Shown here: piece by piece, positions 34,335 through 45,760 of the stretch
Layout: each line of letters starts with the position of its first letter
Numbering within the stretch: position 1 is the stretch's first letter
Notes under the pieces: generated by a model
What the model saw: only the letters and a program-made list of their open reading frames with translations
Database searches by the model: none
What the model was told of the DNA's origin: nothing
Position numbers and translations under genes: made by a program
Source: Siphonodentalium dalli
Taxonomy: Eukaryota; Mollusca; Scaphopoda; Gadilida; Siphonodentaliidae
Assembly: GCA_032622095.1 (NCBI GenBank)
Contig: CP136064.1
Coordinates: 175,478,247 to 175,542,246, forward strand
DNA: 64,000 bases
Direction of reading: 5' to 3'

Positions 34335-35540
34335 TGTATTTCATCAAATAACCAAAGTAAACAGAAAACAAAGTATACATCGAGGGAGATAATTTAAGGT
34401 ATGAATACTAAACTGATATTATTGGATGGGTTCTTTTACTTGATTCATTGATTTATTGTACCACCAATAACACAACCAGGCATGCATGGTATATGACATA
34501 GTACATATATGAATAATTTTGAATATAAAATACATTAGTCAATAATATATATATATATACATATAGCACGTAAATGCAACCCCTATTATATCATTAAAAA
34601 GCCATTACATATTTCCGTATCTTTCACAAGTTACGAATAGGCGCGTGCTTCCCGCACATCAGTTGGCATCGCGCTAACAAAATGACCCAGATCTTTACAA
34701 TGATTCAGGCAGATTAATACTATTTCGAAAACCCGCGCATGATAACAACACCAGACAATTCAAAAATTATTGCTTTGTTCATTAGAGTTAAATTATTGTC
34801 CCACTTCGTTGCACTAACGAAAATAGTCACAAGAAACAAAGAGGCAAGTTGTGGGACTATATTTTCCATCGCCAACCAGAGCGCGCAATACTGTCGTATA
34901 CGATTGAGAAGCGTCTCAGCCAACGGTGTGTATGTATGCATTTTGCAACTCCTTTTAAGGATTTTGATATTGTTAAAGGACATAAAGCTAATTTCATGTG
35001 ATATAAAAGATCTTCAACTCGTTATGTTGGGATATATGTTTTTATGAAACTCGTTTAATAAATGTCTAAGACTCGTTGTGAATCAAATTTATCAAACTCG
35101 TTTCACAAAATCATTCCAACGTAACTCGTTGGAGATCCTCTATATATACAGAGATTGATACTACTGAAATGCATGGCTCAGTGACACTGGGTATACACTT
35201 TGATGAACAGTTTCACTGCAGCATGGCATTTTTATTTTCAACAATTAATGAAACAGGATTTACACAACATAACCGAAATGCATATATAGCTCTGTCCGTT
35301 ATGTTCTGTATACCTCAAACTTCACTGCTTCCCATAATGTAATATTATACTATTTTATCATTTTGAATGCAAGTTTTATAAATATAGAATGGAAAGTCGT
35401 TTCAATATTGCCTCGTCATATACATATGCCGGGATATGTATGACCAACTTGTCGTCTTCCTACACATCCCTGATGTATAAGAAGATAACCTGCTAATCTG
35501 CCAAACACACTTATAATCTGGATTAACTGTTTCGCAATTT
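34152..35540. other. Intergenic with microsatellites
   Basis: A (CAAT)n run occupies about 34297-34333 and an AT run lies near 34545. The open frames at 34720-35047 overlap on opposite strands and show no domain. Confidence 0.45.
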
Positions 35541-35544
35541 AATC

Positions 35545-35690
35545 TATATAAAAAACGAGTAGGGTCTGTCTGTCTGTCTGCCTGTTCGCGATTTTTCTCC
35601 CAGATCCATGGACCGATTTCAGCCAAATTTGGTGTGCTGATTCGGAGTACACAAGAGGGTACCCTAGCGGATGTTATAAGAGCGTTAGAT
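35545..35690. repeat. Microsatellite-headed dispersed repeat
   Basis: CTATATAAAAAACGAGTAGG, then TCTGTCTGTCTG, then CCCAGATCCATGGACCGATT and TTCGGAGTACACAAGAGGGT. The layout resembles one end of a HINE-like or other non-autonomous element; the family is not certain. Confidence 0.4.
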
Positions 35691-35859
35691 TTTCAAAATC
35701 TTAATTTAAAAACATATTAATTAAAAATAATTTAAATCTGTTTTTTTTTTATTGAGCAGGGAGTTACAAAGTGATGCACAGCGAACAATTACCGCGCTTT
35801 TTCATCAAAGTTAAACCACAATGAAGGCTATAATATAGTATCAATGGTATTGTCACCGT

Positions 35860-38400
35860 CATGGGTTAAACTTAACGACATAATGGTGTGGAATAAATAC
35901 AGAACACAACATGCATCGTAATCTAGAATCTTTCATCGAGCTCGTTGCGGGCGGCGCATATAGTCACATTTCACTCAAGCTCCGCTTTCGTAAAATATAT
36001 CCTTGCACCGTCCACAACCCAATCGATACCAGATTCTCGATTATAGATGCGCGTTGTGTTCTGTCTATATCCACGTAGTAAAATTAAAAAAAATGCCTCG
36101 CATGATGTCAGTCTACATTGTATATAACTACACAATATGCATACCACCCTATATATCCCACTTCCGGGAAAACGAGACTACCAGGAAATTGAGCAGACAG
36201 GTTGTCGATATGATTCAGCACGCTTGTAAGAACACCTCATGGCGTTTTATGGCTGTTAATTACCGTTGCATTTCTATCTAATTCTTTAAATGCACGGTGT
36301 AGTTATTGTAGTTATATCTAGCATACATCCGACGACCTTGCTGCTTCAAATAACCAACAATGCATTACGCACATGCGATCTAATTAACCCGATATCAACT
36401 TGAATATGGATCTCAGACGGATAGATTGAGACATTTCCATGTGATTTTTATGAAGTTGTGGGAATATTTGGCCCTCGATAAATCACCCAATATGTACCCC
36501 TTGAATGATATAGGCCTGAGCTAATTTTGCAATCGGAGTAAAAGTGTGTTATGCTGCAATAAATAGAAAAACATGCTCCATACTGGAAGTGGTATTTGTA
36601 AAAAAAACAAAAACAAAAACAAAATAGAAAGTTATATATAAAACCAGTATTTCACAAAACTCAGTCTTTGTCACTGACATTTTGCCAATAGATAAGATAT
36701 CTGTCCGGCCAATAGAATTGTAAAATATTCCATAAAGTATAGTTGTTCAGTACAAATAAGCTGATGGATTAAACTTATCCGAGACAATGGTGTGGAATAA
36801 ATACATAACACAACTTACATCACCGTCTAGAATATTTTATCGAACTCGATCGTTGCGGACGGCGCATAGTCACATTTCACTCAAGCTCCGCTTTCGATAA
36901 ATATAACTTTGCACCATCCGAACCCATTCGATAACAGATTCTCGATTAGATGCGCGCTGTGTTCTGTCTATATCAATATAGTAATAAAAAAAATGCCTCG
37001 CGTGAGTTTCAGTCTACATTGCATATAACTACACAATATACATACCACACTATATATCCCACTTCCGGGAAAACGAGACTACCAGAAAATTTAGCAGACA
37101 CGTGGTTGATATGATTTAGTACGCATGAAAGAACATTGCATGACATAACATTTTTATGGCTGTTACTTATCGTCGAATTTCTATCTAAGTGGTGTAGTTA
37201 TTGTGGTTATAATATCAATAGCATACATCCGCCGGCCTTTGCTGCTTCAAATAACTTTGTATTTTCTCGGTAATCATTAATTTCGTCCAAATTAGCGAAC
37301 GTTTTTTATTAAATGACATGATCTGACATACCCGATATCAACTTGAAGTTGGATCTCTGACCGATAGATTGATGCATTTCAATGGGATTTTTATGAAGTT
37401 GTGGGAATATTTGGCCCTCGATAAATCACCCGATATGTACCCCTTGAATGATATAGGCCTGAGCTAATTTTGCAATCGGAGTAAAAGTGTGTTATGCTGC
37501 AATAAATAGAAAAACATGCTCCATACTGGAAGTGGTATTTGTAAAAAAAACAAAAACAAAAACAAAATAGAAAGTTATATATAAAACCAGTATTTCACAA
37601 AACTCAGTATTTGTCACTGACATTTTGCCAATAGATAAGATATCTGTCCGGCCAATAGAATTGTAAAATATTCCATAAAGTATAGTTGTTCAGTACAAAT
37701 AAGCTGATGGATTAAACTTATCCGAGACAATGGTGTGGAATAAATACATAACACAACTTACATCACCGTCTAGAACCCTATATATCCCACTTCCGGGAAA
37801 ACGAGACTACCAGAAAATTGAGCAGACACGTGGTTGATATGATTTAGTACGCATGAAAGAACATTGCATGACATAACATTTTTATGGCTGTTACTTATCG
37901 TCGAATTTCTATCTAAGTGGTGTAGTTATTGTGGTTATAATAGCAATAGCATACATCCGCCGGCCTTTGCTGCTTCAAATAACTTTGTATTTTCTCGGTA
38001 ATCATTAATTTCGTCCAAATTAGCGAACGTTTTTTATTAAATGACATGATCTGACATACCCGATATCAACTTGAGGTTGGATCTCTGACCGATAGATTGA
38101 TGCATTTCAATGGGATTTTTATGAAGTTGTGGGAATAATTGGCCCTCGATAAATCACCCAATATGTACCCCTTGAATGATATAGGCTTAAGCTATCTTTG
38201 CAATCGGAGTAAAAGTTTTGTATGCTGCAATAAATAGTAGAACATTGCTCATCGCTATACTAGAAGAGTTATTCGTTGTTGTGGTACACATAACTCAGTC
38301 TTTGTCGTTGACATTTCCCAATAGATAAGAGATACAATTGGAAAATATGCCTTGAAGTATATAGTCATTCAGTGCAAATAATCTGATGACTCTATTTATT
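35860..38400 (+). repeat. Three-copy tandem array, 943-bp unit
   Basis: TGAAGTTGTGGGAATA begins at 36451, 37394 and 38122. The first step is 943 bp. The second is 728 bp, because about 215 bp between GTCTAGAA and CCCTATATATCCC is missing from the third unit. Neighbouring units share long identical stretches, including an (AAAAAC)n patch, so amplification looks recent. The first unit (about 35860-36770) is more diverged. An open frame in it (36003-36281) is broken in the others. CCCACTTCC and TACCAGGAAATT are echoed inverted at about 38478-38522. Confidence 0.85.
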
Positions 38401-38726
38401 TTTCGAAGAAGTTGGGAATTGAAATGCAATAAAACTGCCAACAAATATCTGCGAACCTTTCGACTTTTGTTTACAGGAACCCAATTTCCTGGTAGCCACG
38501 TTTTCCATGAAGTGGGATCAACAATAGGTTGAATAATATTTCTTTAGACGTATTCAATTTTAATATACAAACCATACCCCCCGTGAGGGGGTGGGGGGGG
38601 GGCAAAAAACCTAGGTATATGCATGCAATGATATGGTACACACTCTATTTAGCATATACTATATCAATTCTAATCGTAAGTTCATGCAGCAGGAAAAATC
38701 GCCTGGAATTAATTTTCATAGATATA

Positions 38727-38980
38727 ACATAGCTATCTATGAAAAATGATGCCATATCACGACATTTAATTGTACACTATTAAATGATACATTATGAAAT
38801 AACAGAATTATTCATTTTGAAATAACTTGTTGTTCAAGTTATAGTGAATATTGATACGCACCAACTCCTATACCATAGCCATTTATGAAAATAGATGCCA
38901 TTGGCATATCACGACATTAAATTGTACACTATTAAATGGTACATTTTGAAATAACAGAATGATACATTTTGAAATAACAG
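38727..38980 (+). repeat. Two-copy tandem repeat, about 150 bp
   Basis: CTATGAAAAATGATGCCATA, CATATCACGACAT, AATTGTACACTATTAAATG and TTTTGAAATAACAGAAT occur in both units, the second starting near 38878. GTGAATATTGATACGCACC from the middle recurs at about 40690. Confidence 0.7.
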
Positions 38981-39292
38981 CGGGTCTCGGTGGCTCAATC
39001 GGTCAGGGGTACAACCCCAAGCCGTTTCACCGTCCAACGCTGGCGATAAGGGCGCAAATCCACATGTTTCCACAGTATACTTTGTAACTCGAAATCGTTG
39101 TCTGGTGGAGTTTCCAGTTACTGGCCGTTGGCCGGTGGTTTACCGCACATGGTCGACGAGTTTATCAGCCATTGAAATCACTGTTAGAACTTAGATTAGC
39201 CATAAGTGTGAGGATTTCCTCCACCACTAAAACTGGCAATGTCGTGATATGGACTCAGTTGCATAAAGCGACATAAAACCACAATACATCAA
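38981..39292 (+). mobile_element. tRNA-headed SINE with 12-bp target duplication
   Basis: TTGAAATAACAG flanks both sides exactly (38969-38980 and 39293-39304). The head carries a pol III A-box-like TGGCTCAATCGG at 38991-39002 and a weak B-box-like GGCGCAAATCC near 39051-39061, giving tRNA-like spacing with a short insertion. The body includes GGATTTCCTCCACCACTAAA. The 3' part ends CATAAAGCGACATAAAACC and ACAATACATCAA. Size (312 bp), direct repeats and promoter boxes fit a tRNA-derived SINE; the subfamily is not assigned. Confidence 0.85.
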
Positions 39293-39304
39293 TTGAAATA
39301 ACAG

Positions 39305-41173
39305 AAGATTATGTGTATTCGATCGTTTTATCGCTCATTAGAGCGATGAAATGCCACGACTTATTGCACGATTGATTATTATCATATTTCAAGGCTAATT
39401 TCGGGAAAGGAATTACATATAGTCATGCGCAACTACCATTCGACCTTAAATGCCTCTCTGCGTGGCTGGCACATATACCTCATGCCACACCTATACATAT
39501 GGCTAAAACGTTATTTGTTTCTCTCGAGAGGGTCCCGTGTGATGTATAGGTTAAAACGAGAGTAGATAGTGATGTATGCCAAATCATACATTCACCCTGT
39601 GCTGTTATTACAACTGATTGCCTGACCACACATATATCATCCCCGACAACAGAAATACCTTTTAAGACCAAAAAGTAGACACCATATAAAGCGAATGGGT
39701 ATACTCTTTCACTTCCACCGTGAACTTGAAAGTCCAATTTATCTCATGCCACCGACATATATTATTCCAACTCCCTGACGATAATCACGGAATACGAGTG
39801 CCTCCAAATCACAATGACACTCGCATGACATAACACAAATCGTTATAATTAATGAAAAACGTTCATTTCTGACGGCGCAGTAAAATGCACGGTAAACTCT
39901 GCATTTTACATTTATGCTGCACAACATCGTCAGAAATCGGACAGTTTTCAATTTAATTATAACGAGGTTTGTGAGTGCCAAAGAGTGAATTTTATGTTTT
40001 GAGACATTTATCTTCGACGATGATCGTCAGGGATTTAAAATATGCCTGTTCAATTATTTCAATCAGACAAACAGAGCTTTAAATGGACAGTATATACGCG
40101 GACGCGAAAGGGTCACACACACACCCGCTGTGTGAAGCTTGTCTGACTTAAAAGTATATATTTCCGTTACTCTGGGGTTATATTACAGGATGAATACGTT
40201 AATAAGTATACATATACCTGTCCATTCTCTATTTATTTTGTGAAACATCCGCATGCAACCACTCGAAGAAAACAAACAAACAACGTTTTAGCCAGACAAG
40301 CGACCGTGCATGCCACGTCACCACGAATCATCTGTGACGACCAGAGAGGCAAACCTTCGAATGGTAGGTGTGATAGTTCTCATTGCGCATGCAGTATACT
40401 GTCGTCCACGTGTACACCCCAATCTCAACTGTTCGTCCATTTCCGTAGCCAAAACTAGACTCTCATACTTATATATAGGAACCATATCTGCCATATACTT
40501 CAAGTCGCCTGACCGGTCATGTGATAATTTTTCCCGCTCTATTTAATTTAGATGTAAACATGCAGTGCACAAAATAGTACGGATATGATGTTAAAGTGTA
40601 TATTAAGTAAGCCCTATACTAGCTGTTTAATTAATATCGTCATTTTACATTTTATAGCCTGTATAATCCGGACAGTTGTTCAATTTGTGGTGAATATTGA
40701 TACGCACCCACTCCTATAACAAGTTTGAAAGCGAAACGGGTTAAAAAAAAAAACAATCAGAGTCATCTATACATGTATAGTAAACTCGTTTGAAATAAAC
40801 TCACACTTGTGAAAACTATTGTTTTATATATAAAAAATGTAAATGTATCACCTTCATTTAATTAAAAAAAATTAAATCTACGTTTGGCATATCCGGTCTG
40901 TATCATTGCGCAAATGTCTTCTATGAAGATGAGAGGTGTATTTATAGATAGATGGCGAGCTGTTGAGATTGTGCTCATCGTTCATATGCATTATTGCCAG
41001 GCACAACTGTCGGCGTGTGAACGTACTCCAAAGTGTGTTGGCTTTACCTGAATGAGATATGTACATGTAACGACCGCATTCTGCTCATAAATCCGACCAA
41101 AGTCACCAGGCCAGTCAGATGAACACATGTCCTTTGCAGTTGCCATCGACGTATAGTTGCGTATTACTGACGT
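39305..41173. other. Intergenic, 3' side of the receptor gene
   Basis: No second gene recognised. ATTAAA on the minus strand (about 40855-40860) and AATAAA (about 40229) are the nearest poly(A)-signal-like hexamers downstream of the receptor stop, at about 315 and 945 bp. Neither is supported further. Confidence 0.4.
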
Positions 41174-44100
41174 TCACATCCTCGAATCAGTTCTTGTTGA
41201 GGACATGTTGGTACTCTTGGTCGAGAAACTGTTCGCACTTTGTGATCTTGAAACACCCAACCTTCTCTTTATAGCGTTCAAAACCTTCACATTTACGAGA
41301 AAAGATACGGCGACAAAAACACCCTGCAAGCTGTTTGTGACAATATACAGATACCGAAGAAATTCAACACCAGTGAAGGATGCAAGAAATCCAAATATCC
41401 ATGTCAAACCCATAACTGACGCTATTCTGGCATAAGCGAAGAAACGACGTTTATCTGGCGATTTGTTAAGGGTTTTAGTCGATAAAGCGGACAACTGTTC
41501 AATGGATACGATGATTCTGATAAAGCAATAAACCCCGTACATCAAAAAGAGTAAAACTGGGAGTGCAAATGTGTAAACAGAAGCCATTGGGATAGTAATC
41601 CAACAAACTCCGTTCTCGCCATATCCGATGTAGAAACCTCCGGGGCGAAGCTCGTTCACGGCTATACAACCACAGACGAGGACAGTTGGTATCGAGAACG
41701 CAACGAAGCAATATGAGATGAAGATCTTAGTAGGATCATCCGTTACTTTTGAGTCGACAAACGTGCGCTTGAAATCAAAAGATATAACAGCAACCCACGA
41801 GAAGGATGACAAGAGACACCAGTGGAGTGAGGCGGCTATGGTATAACACAAGCCATATGGCCCAATGGATGTGAGGTACAACAATATCTGAGCCACCATC
41901 AGACAGAGAGAAAATGCCACAAGACATTTGCCTGGTAAGTTTAAGAGCGATCTACAGTTCGAATAAACAAATGCCGTTATTGCCAGAGAAGCAATAGAGA
42001 ACCCCAACAAGATGTTTGAGACGAGAGCAGATGTTCCATCTTGCTGAAAGAGTGAAGCCCATGGTTCTCTATCGGAAACGTCCTCTGCACACACATAGAG
42101 GATACCATCTTCAGCAACGTACCTCTTCTCGGATAGATCTATCCGCGTTCCGTTCACTTCGACGGTGAAGTTGTCAAGAAATCTGATGTCACCTTCAAAA
42201 GAAACGACTTCGCAATCTAGTTCGATTTTGTTGTGTAAACAAACTAGAGCCATTGATTTGCATGGTACATCTGTTTCTGATGAGATGATTTCTTCGAACG
42301 GAATGTTGGCAAGGGAACCAAAAGTGTCATTGTCAAAATACAGATATACGTCCTGGTCGCTGCCGCGGAATACGAAATCGGGGTTGCAGAGCAACGTCTT
42401 TGAACCAGTTCGACAATCTAATGATCGATAACCCAGGTTACTTAGAATTGCTATTTCACTTGATCCATTGCCACTAAAAGCGTTTGTTTCGGCGAGTTGT
42501 TTGCTTATCTCCGCTAGTTTTGTTGTGCGGAACGATATCTCCACCACACGTGCTGGCCAGAGAACTGATGAAAAAGATCCATTGACTGCAAGCGTGAAGG
42601 AACCGTCACAGTTGCTCACGTCAGCTTCGGCGTCAAGATTTCCCTCAATCTGAGTAGCATTTGACCTTCGGAACGACGTATTTCTGAGGGTTATTACTCG
42701 TGAGACGCCAGTCACTGGACGTCTACATGTCGAGTTGAAATGCGTCACCAAAACCGTGGTTGTGTTCGAATATTTCTCAATGATGCTGTTGACACGACTT
42801 ATCGTGGAATCCAAAGGCGTCACTAAACCATCCTGAGAATCTGATTTACCATTTGCTTCATTCATAGACTTTCGATCGATACCATTGGTCTCAGCATTAT
42901 TCATGGACACGCTTTCATAGAATCTTATATAGAATGTCACAGTCTCATTGCTGTAGATTTGTCCAGTTTTATTCCGGTTTTCGGTCTCTGCGCATGTGTC
43001 CTGTGTGCATATAACGTCTTTGCATTCACCAGTGAGCCCGATATATACTTGTCCCTCCAAACACGATGGAATTATTTTACCACCGCTGCGAAAACTTGTT
43101 AGATCGGAACCATCAAAATTGAATAATATATCAATTCCGCCTTTTGCAGCAAAATCGGCACCACCCTGTGCGCCTGGTGGAACTAAAGCATTTGCATGAC
43201 CACTCTCAACTATGGGCCCGCTTAAGATATTGCAGTTCGTTTTCTCACCACAATGATAGCAGAACGAATTCTTCGTTGTAATTATGGTCCCATTGCCAGT
43301 ATTACACGTTAGAGGCTGTCGGATAGACTTGCATTGAGCCCAGAATACACCCTTACGGCCACATGGGTAATCGAAGGAGCTACAACCTCTCGAACGTGAA
43401 AGATGTACGGAGTCATATCGAAAGACGCATTTTTGAAGTTCATCCAACAGTGTTCTACGATCCAAGCCTTCTGTTGACGTTAAGTTTGGACAGTGAGCGC
43501 TTTTGGTCCACGGTGCCAGTTCTTCTGCTTTGAAACCATTGCACAATGCACAATGGGTGCTCTTAAAAGTTATACTAGGAACCGATTGCAACGAAGCCGG
43601 AACAGCGTACACGTCACGGAGGCTTGTGTATCCACATAGTGAGTTGTCACTGTTGTCGCCATCTGATTTATATGTGGTACATTTCGACACCATTGCGATG
43701 GATCGCTCTCCATTTTTCATAGTTAATATCTCATTGCATGTGCTGCTGGTGTGATACCAACTCTTCAGTTTAAAGTCGTCGATTTCGAAATGATCTCCCT
43801 CGGTTCTCCAGTATCCGCGATTAATCAGCTCTGATGTTGCCTCGTCGGATTTTGTTCCCATGCAGGTGGCAAAGAAATCTCTGCAACAATCACCGTATAG
43901 TATGCAATCTGAATCACACCAACAGCCCCATCGTTCAGAGTAGCCGGCACACCAGAGGTGTACGCTCATTGCTGAGCAGGCGTCGTCGCCGCCAAAGGTT
44001 TGATGTTTTGCGACTGAATCTTTTGGCGTGTTGCTTTGGGGTGTGGTGCTAATCCAATTTTTCCAATTTCCAGTAGATTCCGATCTTGTTTCCGTGCCAC

Positions 44101-44242
44101 TAGCATTATTCGATTCCGATTCAGCCCCGGTGTTCGTTTCGGTCAGGTTCACCGATGGACTGTCGACATAATCATTACTATCAATTTTGGCGATCTGTCC
44201 AAGATGGAACAGGAACACTGAAAATGAAAAAAAAATTGACAT
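41174..44242 (-). CDS. SMB-domain secretin/adhesion-class GPCR, 1022 residues
   Basis: Single long open frame for a plasma-membrane receptor. Residues about 1-16 are hydrophobic (signal-peptide-like), followed by a Ser/Thr/Asn-rich stretch. Residues 89-127 hold eight cysteines, including CWCDSDC and DCC, as in somatomedin-B domains (43862-43978). A long cysteine-rich ectodomain with many N-glycosylation sequons follows. Seven membrane segments occupy about 738-989 (41276-42031), with the conserved disulphide cysteines at GLCY (798) and GVCW (880), GLTWIFGF in TM6 and NSLQG in TM7, all hallmarks of class B GPCRs. The tail is short and Ser/Thr-rich. No HL-T/S autoproteolysis motif is visible before TM1, so it resembles Methuselah-like receptors more than cleaved adhesion GPCRs. 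The ligand is unknown. The true 5' end is doubtful: TTTTTTTTTCATTTTCAG lies within the first eight codons and looks like a splice acceptor, which would put an earlier exon upstream in phase 1. Confidence 0.9.
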   Translation of the reverse strand: MSIFFSFSVFLFHLGQIAKIDSNDYVDSPSVNLTETNTGAESESNNASGTETRSESTGNWKNWISTTPQSNTPKDSVAKHQTFGGDDACSAMSVHLWCAGYSERWGCWCDSDCILYGDCCRDFFATCMGTKSDEATSELINRGYWRTEGDHFEIDDFKLKSWYHTSSTCNEILTMKNGERSIAMVSKCTTYKSDGDNSDNSLCGYTSLRDVYAVPASLQSVPSITFKSTHCALCNGFKAEELAPWTKSAHCPNLTSTEGLDRRTLLDELQKCVFRYDSVHLSRSRGCSSFDYPCGRKGVFWAQCKSIRQPLTCNTGNGTIITTKNSFCYHCGEKTNCNILSGPIVESGHANALVPPGAQGGADFAAKGGIDILFNFDGSDLTSFRSGGKIIPSCLEGQVYIGLTGECKDVICTQDTCAETENRNKTGQIYSNETVTFYIRFYESVSMNNAETNGIDRKSMNEANGKSDSQDGLVTPLDSTISRVNSIIEKYSNTTTVLVTHFNSTCRRPVTGVSRVITLRNTSFRRSNATQIEGNLDAEADVSNCDGSFTLAVNGSFSSVLWPARVVEISFRTTKLAEISKQLAETNAFSGNGSSEIAILSNLGYRSLDCRTGSKTLLCNPDFVFRGSDQDVYLYFDNDTFGSLANIPFEEIISSETDVPCKSMALVCLHNKIELDCEVVSFEGDIRFLDNFTVEVNGTRIDLSEKRYVAEDGILYVCAEDVSDREPWASLFQQDGTSALVSNILLGFSIASLAITAFVYSNCRSLLNLPGKCLVAFSLCLMVAQILLYLTSIGPYGLCYTIAASLHWCLLSSFSWVAVISFDFKRTFVDSKVTDDPTKIFISYCFVAFSIPTVLVCGCIAVNELRPGGFYIGYGENGVCWITIPMASVYTFALPVLLFLMYGVYCFIRIIVSIEQLSALSTKTLNKSPDKRRFFAYARIASVMGLTWIFGFLASFTGVEFLRYLYIVTNSLQGVFVAVSFLVNVKVLNAIKRRLGVSRSQSANSFSTKSTNMSSTRTDSRM
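44217..44240 (-). promoter_or_regulatory. Putative 3' splice site at the receptor N terminus
   Basis: Read on the minus strand, a run of nine T, then CATTTTCAG (AG at 44218-44219), then TGTTCCTG. The junction falls after the first base of a codon (phase 1), common for exons encoding extracellular modules. If used, residues MSIFFSFS are intronic and the real signal-peptide exon lies upstream; no convincing one was found within 2 kb. Confidence 0.5.
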
Positions 44243-44747
44243 TGGCCTATAATGAGAAAGAATTAAATAAACAAATTAGCAATTGTTATACAGGCGGGCA
44301 AACACGCTTATTTTGTGTGAATCTCTAAATAGACCAATAAACTGCTATACACCATTCCGTTTATCACTGGGGTGCTCATATTATTCCATTGAGATACGAC
44401 TATAATATATGACTATAATATGACGGGCATGTTTCGTGTTTACTGACGAAATAACTCGCTGTGAAATATTGAACGGAATTCGTTTGGAAATAGAATATTG
44501 TTTTCATGCACTACTGAATATGTTAACTTCACACTATAAGGCGGTGGTATGTATATATATGGTGGAAGCTTGACTGGCTATCACATAAAATTATCCACCG
44601 CTGACTATATATACATGTACCTCTATTGTCTACAAAAATCCTGACTATAGTAATACACGTTAATACACGTTACGTTTATTACACAAAGGTAGCTGTGTTA
44701 GGTCAATGTAGCTTTATATTATTATGATTATCAGGTATAGGTGACGT
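44243..44747. other. Upstream of the receptor, no gene seen
   Basis: Candidate first intron or promoter region of the receptor. No TATA box or upstream exon could be assigned with confidence. Confidence 0.4.
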
Positions 44748-45760
44748 AATTACGTGCGCTCGCGCAACAGTATTGCGATCAGACAGATTCGTAGGTACGT
44801 TGGTGTCACCTTGCTCCGTTTCACTCCAAGACGTCACCAAAAACGACGTAAAACCTCGTGGCGTTCTGACATTTTTACTGTGCCGCGTTTTTGCTATGTT
44901 TATTTTATGTGTTGTTTTCGATTATTTGTTTGTCGCCGATATCGCCATTTGTCGGGATTCCCTGTTTCTATATTTAAAACTGGCATGCTCGTAGTGAGCC
45001 TCGATTTCGATTTTTTCTCCCAGGTCAAAATACGTCAGAGTTATGACAAAAATAGATCGACCTACATTTTCTCCATCATAACTCTACATCAAAGAGTCTA
45101 TAGACTCCTTCGGGACCTACATAGACTCCTTCATTTGGGTATTTTTACTTATAATTGGGAAGTTTTATCATTTTTGGTTCGTGCGAAGACCTCTTTTTAT
45201 CGTGCGGGAAAAGAGAGACATTCAAAACGCGATTCGTAATTCGACGCAATAGGCTGAATAGCCTAATCTTCAGCCGAGTTCCGGGTCAAATACGACGAAT
45301 AACGTAAAACAAAACGCATTTGTTGACACAAACACCGTTTGAAGAGTTTATTATTACATAAAATGATCGTTATTGATTAATTATTGATTAATTATTGATA
45401 TTTATTGTTGCATATTGGCTGCTATCAATATTTACACAAATGGTATTAATTATTTCTTATAATTGCTCCTTTGGTCAACTTTGACTATCGGAAAATGAAA
45501 ATCAAAATATGCCGCTGAAAAAAATGTAATCGATATTAAAGTCTAATCCTTTCGGCAACATGGAATTGGTTTTAATTACTTAAATGATTAATATAGTAAT
45601 TTGCCATTTATCTGTGATGAAATGAGAAATGGTAATTGTCTTTTTTTGCTAACATTAAATTAAATTAAATAAATTAAGTAAAATACAGTGAAATTGTTTT
45701 TTAAATTATTGTTTATTACATTTTTGCGCACGTTGGCATCTCTCTGAGTGCATTCTAGTT
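44748..45760 (+). repeat. 1.0-kb direct repeat, copy 1
   Basis: Runs from TAATTACGTGCGCTCGCGCA to GAGTGCATTCTAGTT and matches 58073-59092 in the same orientation at roughly 95% by eye. Both copies include AAACGACGTAAAAC, GTCAAAATACGTCAGAGTTA and TTGATTAATTATTGATTAAT. Open frames of 161 and 73 codons here become shorter or shift in the other copy, so coding is doubtful. No TIRs and no TG...CA ends, so neither MITE nor LTR structure is evident. Confidence 0.85.

Noticed and set aside
38981-39060. A functional tRNA gene
   Set aside because: A- and B-box-like motifs are present, but the cloverleaf arms are poor and the unit has a SINE body and target duplication.
44754-45239. 161-codon open frame
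   Set aside because: Lies inside the 1-kb direct repeat and is not kept full-length in the sister copy at 58073-59092; composition is that of non-coding AT-rich DNA.
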